In this document: positions 1-9,150 of the stretch, piece by piece
Layout: every line of letters begins with the position of its first letter
Numbering within the stretch: position 1 is the stretch's first letter
Source: Methanoculleus marisnigri JR1
GTDB lineage: Archaea; Halobacteriota; Methanomicrobia; Methanomicrobiales; Methanoculleaceae
Direction of reading: 5' to 3'
NCBI RefSeq assembly: GCF_000015825.1
Contig: NC_009051.1
Span: 924,695-988,694, forward strand
DNA length: 64,000 nucleotides
Made by a program: the position numbers and the translations under genes
Notes under the pieces: model-generated
Databases searched by the model: none
What the model was told of the DNA's origin: nothing
The model's input: the letters and a program-made list of their open reading frames with translations, nothing else

Positions 1-1027
1 TGAGGTTCTGAAGGTCGGAGACGGAACGGCCGACCATGGAGAGCGCCTCGTCGAACTCTTTGATGCCGTGCTTCTTTGCGATCTGCTCGAGCCGTCCGCG
101 GTTGATGACCAGATCCTCCACCAGGTTCATCATGCGGTCGAGCCGCTGGATGTCGACGCGGATATTCTTGATCTCCCGGCTCTTCTCGGCTTTCACCGCC
201 CGCTGTACCTGCGGCGGCGGGATCTGCGGTTCGGAGGGGGCCTGTTCGGGCGCTCGAACCTCCTCGCTCGCCACCGGGGGGATCGCGAGAGGAGCCACCG
301 TCGGCGACTGCGAAGTAGAGAGAGCAAGGAGCGAGATCTCCGTGCCGGAAGCGATCGTCCTGAGCGCATCCACCCCTGCCTCGCTCTCGATGAGAATCTC
401 GAACGCCCCGTCGAATTTTCCGTCCTCGAGGAGTTCCCGTGAGGGGGTCGTCGAACGGACCGTCCCGATCTCTTCCAGGTTCTGCAGGAGCAGCATTGCC
501 CGGATGTCCTTCATGGTGCTGGACGGGTCGACGGCGACTGCTAACGTATAAAGCGGCCGGCCGTCGGCTTCTTCTGCCTGTTCGGGAGGAACCCCGGCGG
601 AAGCCGCCATATCGGGAGTCTCCTGCTCGCCTCCCTCCTCCTCTTCTTCGGCAAATGCCTGGAGATCCTGGACCAGACTTGTGGACTGCTCGTCGGACGG
701 CTTTTCTCCTGCTTCGATGGCATCCAGCATCCCCTCGATCGCGTCGGTGCAGGTGAGCAGAAGGTCGGTGAGCGACGCGGTCACCTCGCGCCGGCCGCTA
801 CGGATGAGTGAGAATACGTCCTCCATCGAGTGGCAGAGGTGCTCCATCGCATCAAAGCCCATCGATGCCGACATCCCCTTGAGCGTATGTGCGGACCGGA
901 AGATCTCGTCGATGGCTGTATGCTGGTCATCTCCGCTCTCAAGAGCGAGCAGGTTGTTCACGATGTTCTCGTGGTTCTCCCGTGATTCCTCAACAAACAG
1001 CTTCCGATATCCCTCTTCGTCAAACAT
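1..1027 (-). CDS. cheA: Chemotaxis histidine kinase CheA (partial, C-terminal part beyond window)
   Basis: CheA autophosphorylates from ATP and passes phosphate to CheY and CheB. About 342 N-terminal residues are visible. They begin MFDEEGYRKLFVEES and contain the P1 phosphotransfer domain with the histidine in RSAHTLKG (about H47). A variable acidic linker and a P2-like segment (about 150-230) follow, then a Pro/Gln-rich linker and the start of the dimerisation helices (VDIQRLDRMMNLVEDLVINR). The kinase and CheW-like domains would lie beyond position 1. The ATG overlaps the end of cheB by 8 bp, so translation is probably coupled. Identity is seen directly from the P1 motif and gene order. 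Confidence 0.93.
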   Translation of the reverse strand, partial: MFDEEGYRKLFVEESRENHENIVNNLLALESGDDQHTAIDEIFRSAHTLKGMSASMGFDAMEHLCHSMEDVFSLIRSGRREVTASLTDLLLTCTDAIEGMLDAIEAGEKPSDEQSTSLVQDLQAFAEEEEEGGEQETPDMAASAGVPPEQAEEADGRPLYTLAVAVDPSSTMKDIRAMLLLQNLEEIGTVRSTTPSRELLEDGKFDGAFEILIESEAGVDALRTIASGTEISLLALSTSQSPTVAPLAIPPVASEEVRAPEQAPSEPQIPPPQVQRAVKAEKSREIKNIRVDIQRLDRMMNLVEDLVINRGRLEQIAKKHGIKEFDEALSMVGRSVSDLQNL

Positions 1028-2054
1028 GATTCACCTCGAGTTGGCTGACTGCTCTCGTGATCTCGCGCGCGAGACTCTCGAGCGGAATCACCTTATCGAC
1101 GCAGTTCCTGGCAAGAGCGGAGCGCGCCATCCCGTATACGAGACAGTCCTCTTCGGCGCATACCATCGTCCTGCCGCCTGTACCCTTCACTGCGAGCGTT
1201 CCCTCGCCGCCGTCGTTCCCCATCCCCGAGAGGAGCACGGAGACGGTGCGCGAGCCGAAGACGCGTGCTGCCGAGGCAAAGGTCTTGTCGACGGCAGGCC
1301 GAACCGCGTGCAGGCGGGGAGCGGTCGAGTGGACGATCCGCCCGTGGGTTTTCCCGTTGCCCGATACGACTCCCGATATGACTGTGTGGAACCCGGCCTT
1401 TGAGAGCAGGACCATTCCGTCCTGCAGATTGTCTCCGTTCGCGGTCTCTTTCACGGGAAGAGCAGAGACTCTGTTCAGGCGCTCGGCGAGCGATGCGGTG
1501 AACCCCTCGGGCATATGCTGGGTGACGACGACGGCGGCAGGCAGGTCCGGCGGAAGCGCGGAGAGGAGCGTATCGAGCATCGGCGGTCCCCCGGCAGAAG
1601 AGCCTATCACAACGACTGCATCCGCCTCATTCCGGCTGACTGCTGGGGGTTTTATGATCGTCGGGAGCACGACAAGATTTCTGATCTTCTGGACGAGTTC
1701 TTTTTCGATGCCCCTGACGTTCGGAACGTCCCTCGGTTTGAGCATGAAATCGTCTGCTCCAAGCCGCAACGCCCGGTGGGTCATATCGGCCTGACGGGAG
1801 GTCAGCGTGCTCAAGACGATCACTTTCGGTCTTGCGCTCGCCTTTTGCAGCGTCTCGAGGACCTCAAGACCGCCCATCCGGGGCATCTCGATGTCGAGCG
1901 TGACGACGTCGGGTTTTAGATCGGATATCTTTTCGAGGGCATCGATGCCGTTGACCGCTGTTCCGACCACTTCGATCTCCGGGCTGTCTTTGAGCAGATC
2001 CCGGAGAATCGTGCGGATGAAGAGCGAGTCGTCGACGATCAAAACCCGTATCAT
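1020..2054 (-). CDS. cheB: Chemotaxis response regulator protein-glutamate methylesterase CheB
   Basis: CheB removes methyl groups from chemoreceptor glutamates and so resets sensitivity. The 344-residue protein has a receiver domain (acidic pair D8-D9, phospho-acceptor D54 in TLDIEMP, K106) and a C-terminal methylesterase domain. The catalytic serine is in GSSAGGPP (about S153), the histidine in TQHMPEGF (about H180) and the aspartate in GMGNDGGEG. The reading frame extends further upstream, but MIRVLIVDDS is the family start and sits 2 bp after cheY. It lies between cheY and cheA in one operon. Confidence 0.95.
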   Translation of the reverse strand: MIRVLIVDDSLFIRTILRDLLKDSPEIEVVGTAVNGIDALEKISDLKPDVVTLDIEMPRMGGLEVLETLQKASARPKVIVLSTLTSRQADMTHRALRLGADDFMLKPRDVPNVRGIEKELVQKIRNLVVLPTIIKPPAVSRNEADAVVVIGSSAGGPPMLDTLLSALPPDLPAAVVVTQHMPEGFTASLAERLNRVSALPVKETANGDNLQDGMVLLSKAGFHTVISGVVSGNGKTHGRIVHSTAPRLHAVRPAVDKTFASAARVFGSRTVSVLLSGMGNDGGEGTLAVKGTGGRTMVCAEEDCLVYGMARSALARNCVDKVIPLESLAREITRAVSQLEVNHV

Positions 2055-2056
2055 GG

Positions 2057-2419
2057 TTACGCACTGAGAACGTTCTTGACTTCTTCGAGAACTTTCGGAG
2101 CCTGGAACGGTTTGACGATGTAGCCTCTCGCACCGCTCTTGACGGCGAGTTTGACCATCTGCTCCTGGCCGACCGCCGTGCACATGATGACTTTTGCTGC
2201 CGGGTCGGCTGCTTTGATGGCCTTGAGCGCCTCGATCCCGTTCACTTTCGGCATGACTACATCCATAGTAACGAGGTCAGGCTTGAGTTCCTGATATTTG
2301 GCGAGGGCTTCCGCCCCGTCCGCTGCCTCACCGACGATGTCGTGCCCGCCGGAGAAGAGGATGTTCTTCAGCAGCGTCCTCATAAACATTGTATCATCGA
2401 CGATTAGGATTCTCCCCAT
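2057..2419 (-). CDS. cheY: Chemotaxis response regulator CheY
   Basis: Single-domain receiver of 120 residues, the usual CheY length. The acidic pocket is D8-D9, the phospho-acceptor D53 (TMDVVMP), the switch threonine T81 and the conserved lysine K103 (IVKPF). In archaea phospho-CheY acts on the archaellum motor through CheF, whose gene is just upstream here. The start ATG is preceded by GGTG. A strong TATA element lies about 38 bp upstream, so cheY-cheB-cheA can be transcribed on their own as well as from the archaellum operon. Confidence 0.95.
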   Translation of the reverse strand: MGRILIVDDTMFMRTLLKNILFSGGHDIVGEAADGAEALAKYQELKPDLVTMDVVMPKVNGIEALKAIKAADPAAKVIMCTAVGQEQMVKLAVKSGARGYIVKPFQAPKVLEEVKNVLSA

Positions 2420-2451
2420 CGAACACCACTCACTGAATATTTGATAAAAAA

Positions 2452-2463
2452 GTTATATATACC
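2452..2463 (-). promoter_or_regulatory. Internal TATA-box promoter for cheY-cheB-cheA
   Basis: On the minus strand the sequence reads GGTATATATAAC, centred about 38 bp before the cheY ATG, inside a 69-bp AT-rich spacer in an otherwise GC-rich operon. The spacing predicts a leader of roughly 10-15 nt. This is the clearest archaeal TATA box in the motility region. Transcription start is inferred, not seen. Confidence 0.6.
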
Positions 2464-2488
2464 TTCTTATTTTGAAGAAATAAAGTTT

Positions 2489-3295
2489 TTAATCTAATGG
2501 AGATTTTACAGACTCTGAGATGTATCTAACACCTTTTGGGGTTAGTTGTACTTCCTTTCTGACATAGAGTACTTCGGCGAGCCCCGAGCCGAGGAGTTTC
2601 TCGTAGATGACGTCGAGGTCTTTGTGCGAGAGTTTGAGCATGTTCTCGATGGCGCTCGAGTCCATCCCGCTGTAGACCAGCATGGCCACCTGCCCGGTCA
2701 GGGGATCGATCTCCTCGCTGACCTCGGTATCGTGCGCCGCCTCTTTGAGGAAGTTGTAGAGAACCTGGAGCGTCGTCAGCGGGCAGAGAACAAAACTCGT
2801 CACGAGTTCGTTCTCGCTGAGGTGGTCGATCTTCACGACGTCGAGATTTTTCTCCTGGATCTCCCGGGACGTAAGTTCGATGCCGGTCACCTCGTCGAGA
2901 GGGATGCAGACCTGCTTCTCCTGGCTGATGAACCAGATGCCGGTCTTCATGACGGTGATCGCGCCTTTCTCCCATTGCGCGTTCTGGACGAGTACCCCCC
3001 CGCGGATTGCGGGCGACATGAAGAAAGCGTTCAGCCGGTAGGCGCTCGCCTGGGTGATGATGAACTTTTTTAAGACCAGGAGAACCTTCTCGACCGAGGC
3101 GATACGGTAGACCCCCTCACCGGTCGCCCCGGCGGTGATGATCACCTGGTTCTTCTTCTCCTCGAGATCGACCACGGATTTGTATGGGATCTCCTGATTG
3201 AGGGGAGCATCGATGCGGAAACGATCCTCAGCGATGCCCATCGTCGTCGGGATCCACTTGCCTTCGTGCTCGACCTTTATCGGAACTGATTTCAT
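2489..3295 (-). CDS. cheF: Archaeal chemotaxis adaptor CheF (PF04283-type)
   Basis: CheF links CheY to the archaellum switch proteins (ArlC/D/E) in Halobacterium; the family is restricted to motile archaea. This 268-residue protein has the CheF layout: an N-terminal beta-rich domain (MKSVPIKVEHEGKWIPTTMG...), a middle segment with ISQEKQVCIPLDEVTGIE, and a C-terminal winged-helix-like part (about residues 195-260). Its position between the arl genes and cheY supports the role. There are 48 bp from the upstream membrane-protein gene, and GAGG precedes the ATG. Identification rests on family resemblance and context. Confidence 0.85.
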   Translation of the reverse strand: MKSVPIKVEHEGKWIPTTMGIAEDRFRIDAPLNQEIPYKSVVDLEEKKNQVIITAGATGEGVYRIASVEKVLLVLKKFIITQASAYRLNAFFMSPAIRGGVLVQNAQWEKGAITVMKTGIWFISQEKQVCIPLDEVTGIELTSREIQEKNLDVVKIDHLSENELVTSFVLCPLTTLQVLYNFLKEAAHDTEVSEEIDPLTGQVAMLVYSGMDSSAIENMLKLSHKDLDVIYEKLLGSGLAEVLYVRKEVQLTPKGVRYISESVKSPLD

Positions 3296-3343
3296 CTTTG
3301 CTTCCCTCGTCTCCTCTGTATTACTCTATCCTGCGCGATATCA

Positions 3344-4462
3344 TCATCGTTGTGATTTCATTGCCGTGAGGACATCCTCGAGCCCCGCCGCCAGGTCTTT
3401 CGCATGGAACTTCTCCCCTTTCAGTTCGCGGACCAGGCTGATATCCTCCACGAACGTCTTCTTTTTGGCGTCGGCTTTGAGTGCGGTGATCAGGTCGTCC
3501 TCGACCGCGCCGCCGGACGCAAAGGAGACCATGTCGAAGTCTTCTTTTGTCTCCTCCTCGATCTCCCCGAGGATGTCTTCTTCCGGGACAGGTTCTTCGG
3601 CGTCGGTCTCATCCTCTTCTTCGCCCTCGATCTCGATCTCGTCGAGATCCAGGTCGTCGAGCGTGGAGAGATCTTCGCTCAACGCGCTCATGTCCGGCAT
3701 GCCGTCGTCTCCGGGCAGCTCCGGGACGTCCGCTGCTACCGGCGGGAGGGCGGCGTCGGGCTCGCCGGCGTCTCCGGCAAGATCGATGCCGGACGGAATG
3801 TCGAGGTCATCGAGCTCGCTCTGGTGCGACTTGAGAATATCCGATATGGCATCCGCATCCTCCGCCGAGAGCAGGGAGATCTGGTCGTGCTCGAACAGCG
3901 TCCCGGGGCCGGACGCTTCGCCGTCGATGTCGAGCCCCTCCAGTGAGTCGATGTCGATGTCTGCAAGCGAAGCAAGGGGATCGGCCGTGTTCCCGCCGGC
4001 CTTCGGCGGGGCCGGGGTTATGGACGGGTCGGGGACCGTCCCCTCGACCGTCTGGTCGAGCATGGCGTCGATCTGCTCGATGCCGCTCTTCTTCTCTCGT
4101 TCAGGAGCACGGGCATGTGCGATCGCTTCCAGGACCGATACCTTGAGTGTCCCGAGCATACCGGAGAGGTCGATCCCGGAGAACGGGCGTCCCGGGGTGG
4201 GGACCGGGCTCTCTGCCGGTGCACCCGGTTTTTCGATCGGCACATCGGGTTGTTCCTTCTTGCGCTCCCGGAGCGCGGCGCGCAGCCTCGAAGGTCTCAG
4301 GTCTGCAACGTCGAGCGCCCCGGTGACGACGAGCGCGAGGAACCCTGCGAGCACGGTGCTTGCGATGACGACCTCGGCGGTTGCGTCGAGGACGATGATC
4401 ACGGAGCCTGTACCAACGGTTATTAGAAACAGAAGCGGACGACGTATATCTTCTCTCAACAT
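3344..4462 (-). CDS. Unrecognised two-helix membrane protein with acidic linker, in the archaellum-chemotaxis operon
   Basis: I do not recognise a family. The 372-residue protein starts with two hydrophobic segments (about residues 9-25 and 28-50), then a basic stretch (ADLRPSRLRAALRERKK). A long Asp/Glu/Pro-rich, probably disordered region of about 230 residues follows. A compact C-terminal segment of about 50 residues ends in FHAKDLAAGLEDVLTAMKSQR. Hydrophobic N-terminus plus cytoplasmic tail recalls the layout of crenarchaeal ArlX, but I see no sequence match. The ATG overlaps the arlJ stop (TGATG) and GGAGGTG lies just before it, so it is translationally coupled to arlJ. A membrane-bound partner of the ArlCE/CheF switch is possible, as inference only. 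Confidence 0.75.
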   Translation of the reverse strand: MLREDIRRPLLFLITVGTGSVIIVLDATAEVVIASTVLAGFLALVVTGALDVADLRPSRLRAALRERKKEQPDVPIEKPGAPAESPVPTPGRPFSGIDLSGMLGTLKVSVLEAIAHARAPEREKKSGIEQIDAMLDQTVEGTVPDPSITPAPPKAGGNTADPLASLADIDIDSLEGLDIDGEASGPGTLFEHDQISLLSAEDADAISDILKSHQSELDDLDIPSGIDLAGDAGEPDAALPPVAADVPELPGDDGMPDMSALSEDLSTLDDLDLDEIEIEGEEEDETDAEEPVPEEDILGEIEEETKEDFDMVSFASGGAVEDDLITALKADAKKKTFVEDISLVRELKGEKFHAKDLAAGLEDVLTAMKSQR

Positions 4463-6060
4463 CACACCTCCACGAATGCTGGAATGTTAAAGAATGCGCT
4501 CACCATGATCGGTGCAATGATGTAGACGGCACCGGTTGCCACGCAGAGCAGGCTTGCGAAGAAGTAGTACAGGTATCGGTCGCCACCCATGACAATCTTT
4601 CCTGCAAGCATGTTTGCAACGGTCAGCATTAAGAGGATCGTTACTACGTAGGTTCGCATTACGTCCTCGGGGAAGTTCACGAAGATGTTCAATGACGTTG
4701 CCATCGAACCGCCGATCGAAGACGTTCCTCCCGAGAGTGCTGCCGAGGACTCGGCGAAGTGATCCATCACCTCCGTCACGGCACGCGACATCGAGAGAAG
4801 GATCTCGAAGAGGAAGACGAAGATGCCGATCATCGCCCCGTGCATCGGCACGAGCAGGACGACGAACCCCTTCACCATCATGTCGCGCTTCCTCCGGAGC
4901 AGCACCTGTTCGAGCATCGACGAACCGACGATCTTTCCGATCGCGTCGGGCGACCCGCCGAGAGCCACGGCGTCACGGAAGATGTTCATGTACTTGTAGA
5001 TCAGGTAACTGCCGGTCTCCCCGATGAACTTCTTCCAGCTCCCGGCTTCATCGAGCCCGAGGTTCAGTTTCGACGAGACCGAGTTGATGAACGGCTCCAG
5101 GTGGAAGAGCGACTTCCGGTCGACCTCCTGGAGAGCGTCGCCGGTGGTGATGCCCTTGCCGCCCATGATCGACCCGAGCCCCCGGATGAACGTGGCGAAA
5201 TCGTTGTCCCGGTTGATGACGTTCGCGTCGTCGATGTAGCCGATGACCCCGAGCGGCATCAGGAGCAGGCCGACAAGCAGGAAGATGATGCCCGCGTTGG
5301 CGCCGACGAGGATGAGCATCAGCCCGATTGCGGCGGTGACCGGCAGGATCAGGCGTTCCAGCCGCCGGATGACGTCCTGCTCCCTTGAGCAGATCTCAGT
5401 GAGGCCGTGCGTGCGGGGGTCGTCGGGGACGGCCCGGTACATGATAAAGAGGCCGAAGACCGATATTGCGAGGATGATGAGGTAGGATGAGTTCAGCGCC
5501 GACTCGATACCTTCGGGGGCGTAGATGGCCACCGAGATCATGATGATGATCGCGACGAGCGCTCCCGAGAGGAGCATCGCGATGTAGGCGTCGCCCCACT
5601 TTTTCAGGAGTTCGATCCCCTGCTCGAACGTGTTCCGGTAGATGCTCCGGATACTCGAGAGTTCCGTGGCGATGAAGTCGTCGTCCGGGACACCGGAGTC
5701 GATGGAGTTGGCGTAGCGGTTGAGCATGCTCTGGAGGGTTCCGTTCCGGCACCGCTCCGCGACCGCCCGGAGGGCGTTGGAATAATTCTGGCCCCACCCG
5801 GCGACCAGGCGCTGCACCTTTGCTATGTAGCGCGACGGGATGTACTCGAACCGCTCGGAGGTGTACTGGAAGATCTCCGGCCGGGTCACGGTGGATGTGG
5901 TGATCGCGGCCATGTAGGTGTACATGAAGAGCAGATCCTGCTCCATCTTCTTGTTCTCGAGGATGGAAGAGCGGAGGTTGTCGAGAGATTCTGCCTGCTC
6001 CTCGAACGGGATCTTCCCCTGGTTTGCCGCCCGCAGTCGTTCGGTTACATCCTCGAACAA
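4462..6060 (-). CDS. arlJ: Archaellum membrane platform protein ArlJ (FlaJ)
   Basis: ArlJ is the polytopic membrane platform on which ArlI and ArlH assemble, homologous to TadC/PilC. The 532-residue protein has an N-terminal cytoplasmic helical domain, a membrane pair near residues 160-205, a second pair near 240-275, a cytoplasmic domain and a C-terminal membrane bundle. This is the typical archaeal ArlJ pattern and length. The probable start is TTG, because GAGGTG at the end of arlI sits six bases before it and no in-frame ATG lies near. It is 4 bp from arlI and overlaps the next gene. Confidence 0.93.
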   Translation of the reverse strand: MFEDVTERLRAANQGKIPFEEQAESLDNLRSSILENKKMEQDLLFMYTYMAAITTSTVTRPEIFQYTSERFEYIPSRYIAKVQRLVAGWGQNYSNALRAVAERCRNGTLQSMLNRYANSIDSGVPDDDFIATELSSIRSIYRNTFEQGIELLKKWGDAYIAMLLSGALVAIIIMISVAIYAPEGIESALNSSYLIILAISVFGLFIMYRAVPDDPRTHGLTEICSREQDVIRRLERLILPVTAAIGLMLILVGANAGIIFLLVGLLLMPLGVIGYIDDANVINRDNDFATFIRGLGSIMGGKGITTGDALQEVDRKSLFHLEPFINSVSSKLNLGLDEAGSWKKFIGETGSYLIYKYMNIFRDAVALGGSPDAIGKIVGSSMLEQVLLRRKRDMMVKGFVVLLVPMHGAMIGIFVFLFEILLSMSRAVTEVMDHFAESSAALSGGTSSIGGSMATSLNIFVNFPEDVMRTYVVTILLMLTVANMLAGKIVMGGDRYLYYFFASLLCVATGAVYIIAPIMVSAFFNIPAFVEV

Positions 6061-6063
6061 CGC

Positions 6064-7917
6064 TTACACCTCGATGTTGAGCAGACCCTGCTTCTTGATC
6101 TTCGTGGTCATGTGGAAGAGATCCCAGAACTGGGTGTACCCGGCCTTGTGAAGCCGTTCAAGAATTTTGGCGCGTTTATCGACTTCATCGTAGATCTCGG
6201 CCCGCCGGTTCTCGGGGATGCCGAGCATCGTTGCGATCTTGTTTTCAAGCAGGTAACTGCTTCCTTTCCCGGTAAAGGTGAAGGAGTCGGTGGCGGGGTC
6301 CCAGACGAACGCCGCCATGAAGGAGAATCCCTGCGTCTCGGGGTCGTAGCCCACGAGTTCGTTGACGCTGAGCATCCGCCGCACGGTTCCCCCCTGGGGG
6401 AGTTTTACCGCACTCTGGATGATGACCAGGTTTAAGTTGTCGACGTAGGTCTTGGGGATGTTGATCGGGTCGCCGCAGAGACGCTGGATCAGTTTCTCGA
6501 CCGACGCTGCGTGGAAGGTGCTCATCACCGGGTGGCCGGTCTGCATTGCGGAGAATGCGACGGACCCTTCCACTCCACGAATCTCACCGACCAGGATCTG
6601 GTTCGGGCGCTGACGCAGCGCAGCTTTGAGGAGGTCGAACATCGTGACCTCGGAGCCTTCCCCTTCGCCCTTTCCTTTGGCTTTCGCGACCTCGCGTGTC
6701 CAGTTCCTGTGGGGAACGGTCAGTTCCGGGGTATCCTCGATGGTGACGATCTTGTTCTCGGGCGGGAGGAAGGTCGTGAGGGCGTTCAACGTCGTCGTCT
6801 TGCCGCTTGCGGTCTCACCGGAGACGAACATCGACATCCCGTACTCAAGGCAGATCCAGAGGTAGGCGGCCATCATGTAGTCGCACGCCCCGCTCTCGAT
6901 GACCTGCAGGATGCTCAGCGGCACTTCGTTCACCTTACGAATGGTGAAGTTGCTTCCGTGCTTGCTGATCTCGGTTCCGTAGACGATGTTGATACGCGAG
7001 CCGTCGGGGAGGGTCGAGTCCACGATGGGGTTCCTGTACGTCAGCGGCCGTTTGATTCGCTCGGCGAGTTTGACGACGAAGTTGTCGAGTTCCTGGGAGT
7101 CCCGAAACCCGATGACCGATTTCAACCCTTTGAAGATCTTGTGCTCGATGAAGATCGGCCCGACGCCGTCGCAGGTGATATCCTCGATATACCTGTCGGA
7201 GAGAAACGGTTTGAGCGTCCCCATCTCGATCTTGTCGCGGATTATCATGTACTCGAGCGCCTTGTACTCCTGCTGCGTGAGGATGATCCGCCCGTCGGCA
7301 AGTTCCTGGCGCCCCGAAACCTGCGGTCGCTTCGGCGCGCCGATCTCGGAGGTGAGGAAGGTCTTGATCCGGAGTTTGAGGTCTTTCGATTTCCCGCCGG
7401 CAAGCAGGGACTTGTCGATCACCTCGCCCGGCTTCTTGATGTAGACGAGTTGCTGGATGAAATTCTTCAGCACCCCGATCCGTGCCTTTTCGGTCACCGG
7501 CTCCTCCTCGAGGGCATCGATCATATCGATCAGTTTCTCCTCGATCACCGGGAGGATCTCTTTTACAGAGTGCAGAAATGCCGGCTCGATCGGGATGTAC
7601 CAGTTCCGGACGTCGTTCGGGTCCGGGAAGATGTGGATGAACGTCGTCTCGTTCACCGGGTAGATGATGTTCGGGTTCTCCATCGATTTTAAGTCCCGCT
7701 TCAGCTCCGAGAGGAAGAGCGGGATGCCGACGGTGTTGACCGGCAGGATGTGGAGGTACTCGAGCAGGTGGGGGCTCGCCTTGACGTAGTCGCGGGCGTT
7801 TGCCGGGAGCATCCGGTAGAGTGCGCAGGACTCCACGTTGTTGTAGCAGTCGTTCCCCTCGTCGATGAACTCGGGCTCGAAGGGGAGGGTTACCGTTGCT
7901 TCCAGCGCCGATCCCAT
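6064..7917 (-). CDS. arlI: Archaellum motor ATPase ArlI (FlaI)
   Basis: ArlI is the hexameric ATPase that drives archaellum assembly and rotation. The protein has 617 residues. Walker A is GETASGKT (367-374), a Glu-rich Asp box follows (VTIEDTPEL, about 391-399), Walker B is ILVGEIRG (441-448) and the His box is GHPVMSTFHA (461-470). The N-terminal domain of about 230 residues matches the family. Stop and start codons of neighbouring genes lie within 4 bp on both sides, as expected for an operon. Confidence 0.96.
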   Translation of the reverse strand: MGSALEATVTLPFEPEFIDEGNDCYNNVESCALYRMLPANARDYVKASPHLLEYLHILPVNTVGIPLFLSELKRDLKSMENPNIIYPVNETTFIHIFPDPNDVRNWYIPIEPAFLHSVKEILPVIEEKLIDMIDALEEEPVTEKARIGVLKNFIQQLVYIKKPGEVIDKSLLAGGKSKDLKLRIKTFLTSEIGAPKRPQVSGRQELADGRIILTQQEYKALEYMIIRDKIEMGTLKPFLSDRYIEDITCDGVGPIFIEHKIFKGLKSVIGFRDSQELDNFVVKLAERIKRPLTYRNPIVDSTLPDGSRINIVYGTEISKHGSNFTIRKVNEVPLSILQVIESGACDYMMAAYLWICLEYGMSMFVSGETASGKTTTLNALTTFLPPENKIVTIEDTPELTVPHRNWTREVAKAKGKGEGEGSEVTMFDLLKAALRQRPNQILVGEIRGVEGSVAFSAMQTGHPVMSTFHAASVEKLIQRLCGDPINIPKTYVDNLNLVIIQSAVKLPQGGTVRRMLSVNELVGYDPETQGFSFMAAFVWDPATDSFTFTGKGSSYLLENKIATMLGIPENRRAEIYDEVDKRAKILERLHKAGYTQFWDLFHMTTKIKKQGLLNIEV

Positions 7918-7920
7918 CTC

Positions 7921-8664
7921 TCACACCTTCGCGACCGAGACGGGGATGATCTTGATGCCGTACCCGGGGTGAACCTCGAAACTGATGATGTTGCCCGTGG
8001 TCTTTCGTGCGCCGCGAACCTTGACGACCTCGAGCATCATCACGTATTTGCCCCCGACGAGCGCCTTCTTCATGAAGAGGTGGGCGTCGCAGATCGAGCG
8101 AATCCGGACGAGGGAGTCTTCGACGAAGGCGTAGGTGTGGTGGGTTACGAGGATGGTCTTGCCGTGGTCGACGAGGTTCTTGCAGTTCGTGAAGAACGTA
8201 AGAACCGTGTCCTGCTTGGCGTACTCGGTGAAGAGGGTGAGCGAGTCGATGACGATCACCTGTGCCTTGCTCTGCTCCATGTAGTGGATCATCCGCTCGA
8301 GCGTCCCCTGCATCTTCTCTTTCGTCCACTCGAACCCGACGACGTGCATGGGAAATACCCGGAAGTAGCCCCAGGCGAAGTAGTCGGAGACATCGAGGCT
8401 CATCGATTCCATCTGGGTGAGGAAACTCTTGCTCGTATTCTCGGTCGAGAAGAGGTCGACGTTGAACCCCTGTTTCAAGGCGCCCCAGATGATCTGCTGG
8501 GTGAGCACGCTCTTTCCGGTGTCGTTCTCACCCTCGATGAGGGTGAGCGACTGGAGCGGGAGGCCGTCGGCGATCTTCTTGTCGAGTTCGGTGTTTCCGG
8601 TCGAGAGGATCGTCTTGTCGGGCATCTCGAGAACACTGCTGTTTGCTTCTTCGCTCGTTGCCAT
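7921..8664 (-). CDS. arlH: Archaellum KaiC-like ATP-binding protein ArlH (FlaH)
   Basis: ArlH is a RecA/KaiC-fold ATP-binding regulator that binds ArlI and the ArlC/D/E ring. The protein has 247 residues, with Walker A GENDTGKS (about 45-52) and Walker B QVIVIDSLT. The frame is open 15 codons further upstream, but that would overlap arlF. The ATG at 8664 has AGGTG at good spacing and starts 4 bp after the arlF stop, so I chose it. Confidence 0.94.
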   Translation of the reverse strand: MATSEEANSSVLEMPDKTILSTGNTELDKKIADGLPLQSLTLIEGENDTGKSVLTQQIIWGALKQGFNVDLFSTENTSKSFLTQMESMSLDVSDYFAWGYFRVFPMHVVGFEWTKEKMQGTLERMIHYMEQSKAQVIVIDSLTLFTEYAKQDTVLTFFTNCKNLVDHGKTILVTHHTYAFVEDSLVRIRSICDAHLFMKKALVGGKYVMMLEVVKVRGARKTTGNIISFEVHPGYGIKIIPVSVAKV

Positions 8665-8668
8665 TTCG

Positions 8669-9148
8669 TCATTCACCTGTCTGTATGTATGCCGAACCGG
8701 AGACCCCATTTCCGGTGACGACCTGAACCCACGTGAGATTGGCGTCCTCCGTGCAGGTGACGGAGAGGTTGAGGGTCTCGCCGGGATCGAGCTCGCCCGG
8801 GTGGATTCCGTCGGGGGTTATGCTCACCTTGCTCCAGCGGTAGGTGTCGTTGCCGCAGGGAACGTAGACCGGTTCCCCCTCGATCTGGAGGTAGACGTCG
8901 ATGGACGTAATATCGACGACCGGTTCGCTCCCGGTGTTCTTCACCTCGACGTAAAGTGTCGTGCCGTCGAGGGTCGTATTCTGGATCGCGATCGCCGTCC
9001 GCATCCGGGCTTCCTGGTAGGCGGCGAGGTTGCTCTGCGCTTCGACCATCACCTCGGTGGTGGTGAGGGTGCCGCCGATCAGGACATAGGCGGTGACGAC
9101 CAGGAGGAGGATGCCGATTCCGGATGCGACGAGGGGTCCCGCACTCAT
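8669..9148 (-). CDS. arlF: Archaellum stator-type protein ArlF (FlaF-like)
   Basis: This 159-residue protein has one N-terminal membrane helix (about residues 8-28) and a beta-sandwich domain facing the pseudoperiplasm. ArlF/ArlG proteins are archaellin-like factors that anchor the motor to the S-layer. The pattern after the helix (RMRTAIAIQNTTLDGTTLYV, VKNTGSEPV) resembles haloarchaeal ArlF more than ArlG; the F/G assignment is therefore by resemblance. It has four N-X-S/T sequons (NTT, NDT, NLS, NLT), unlike the archaellins here. Start ATG is 2 bp after the arlG stop. Confidence 0.8.
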   Translation of the reverse strand: MSAGPLVASGIGILLLVVTAYVLIGGTLTTTEVMVEAQSNLAAYQEARMRTAIAIQNTTLDGTTLYVEVKNTGSEPVVDITSIDVYLQIEGEPVYVPCGNDTYRWSKVSITPDGIHPGELDPGETLNLSVTCTEDANLTWVQVVTGNGVSGSAYIQTGE

Positions 9149-9150
9149 GG

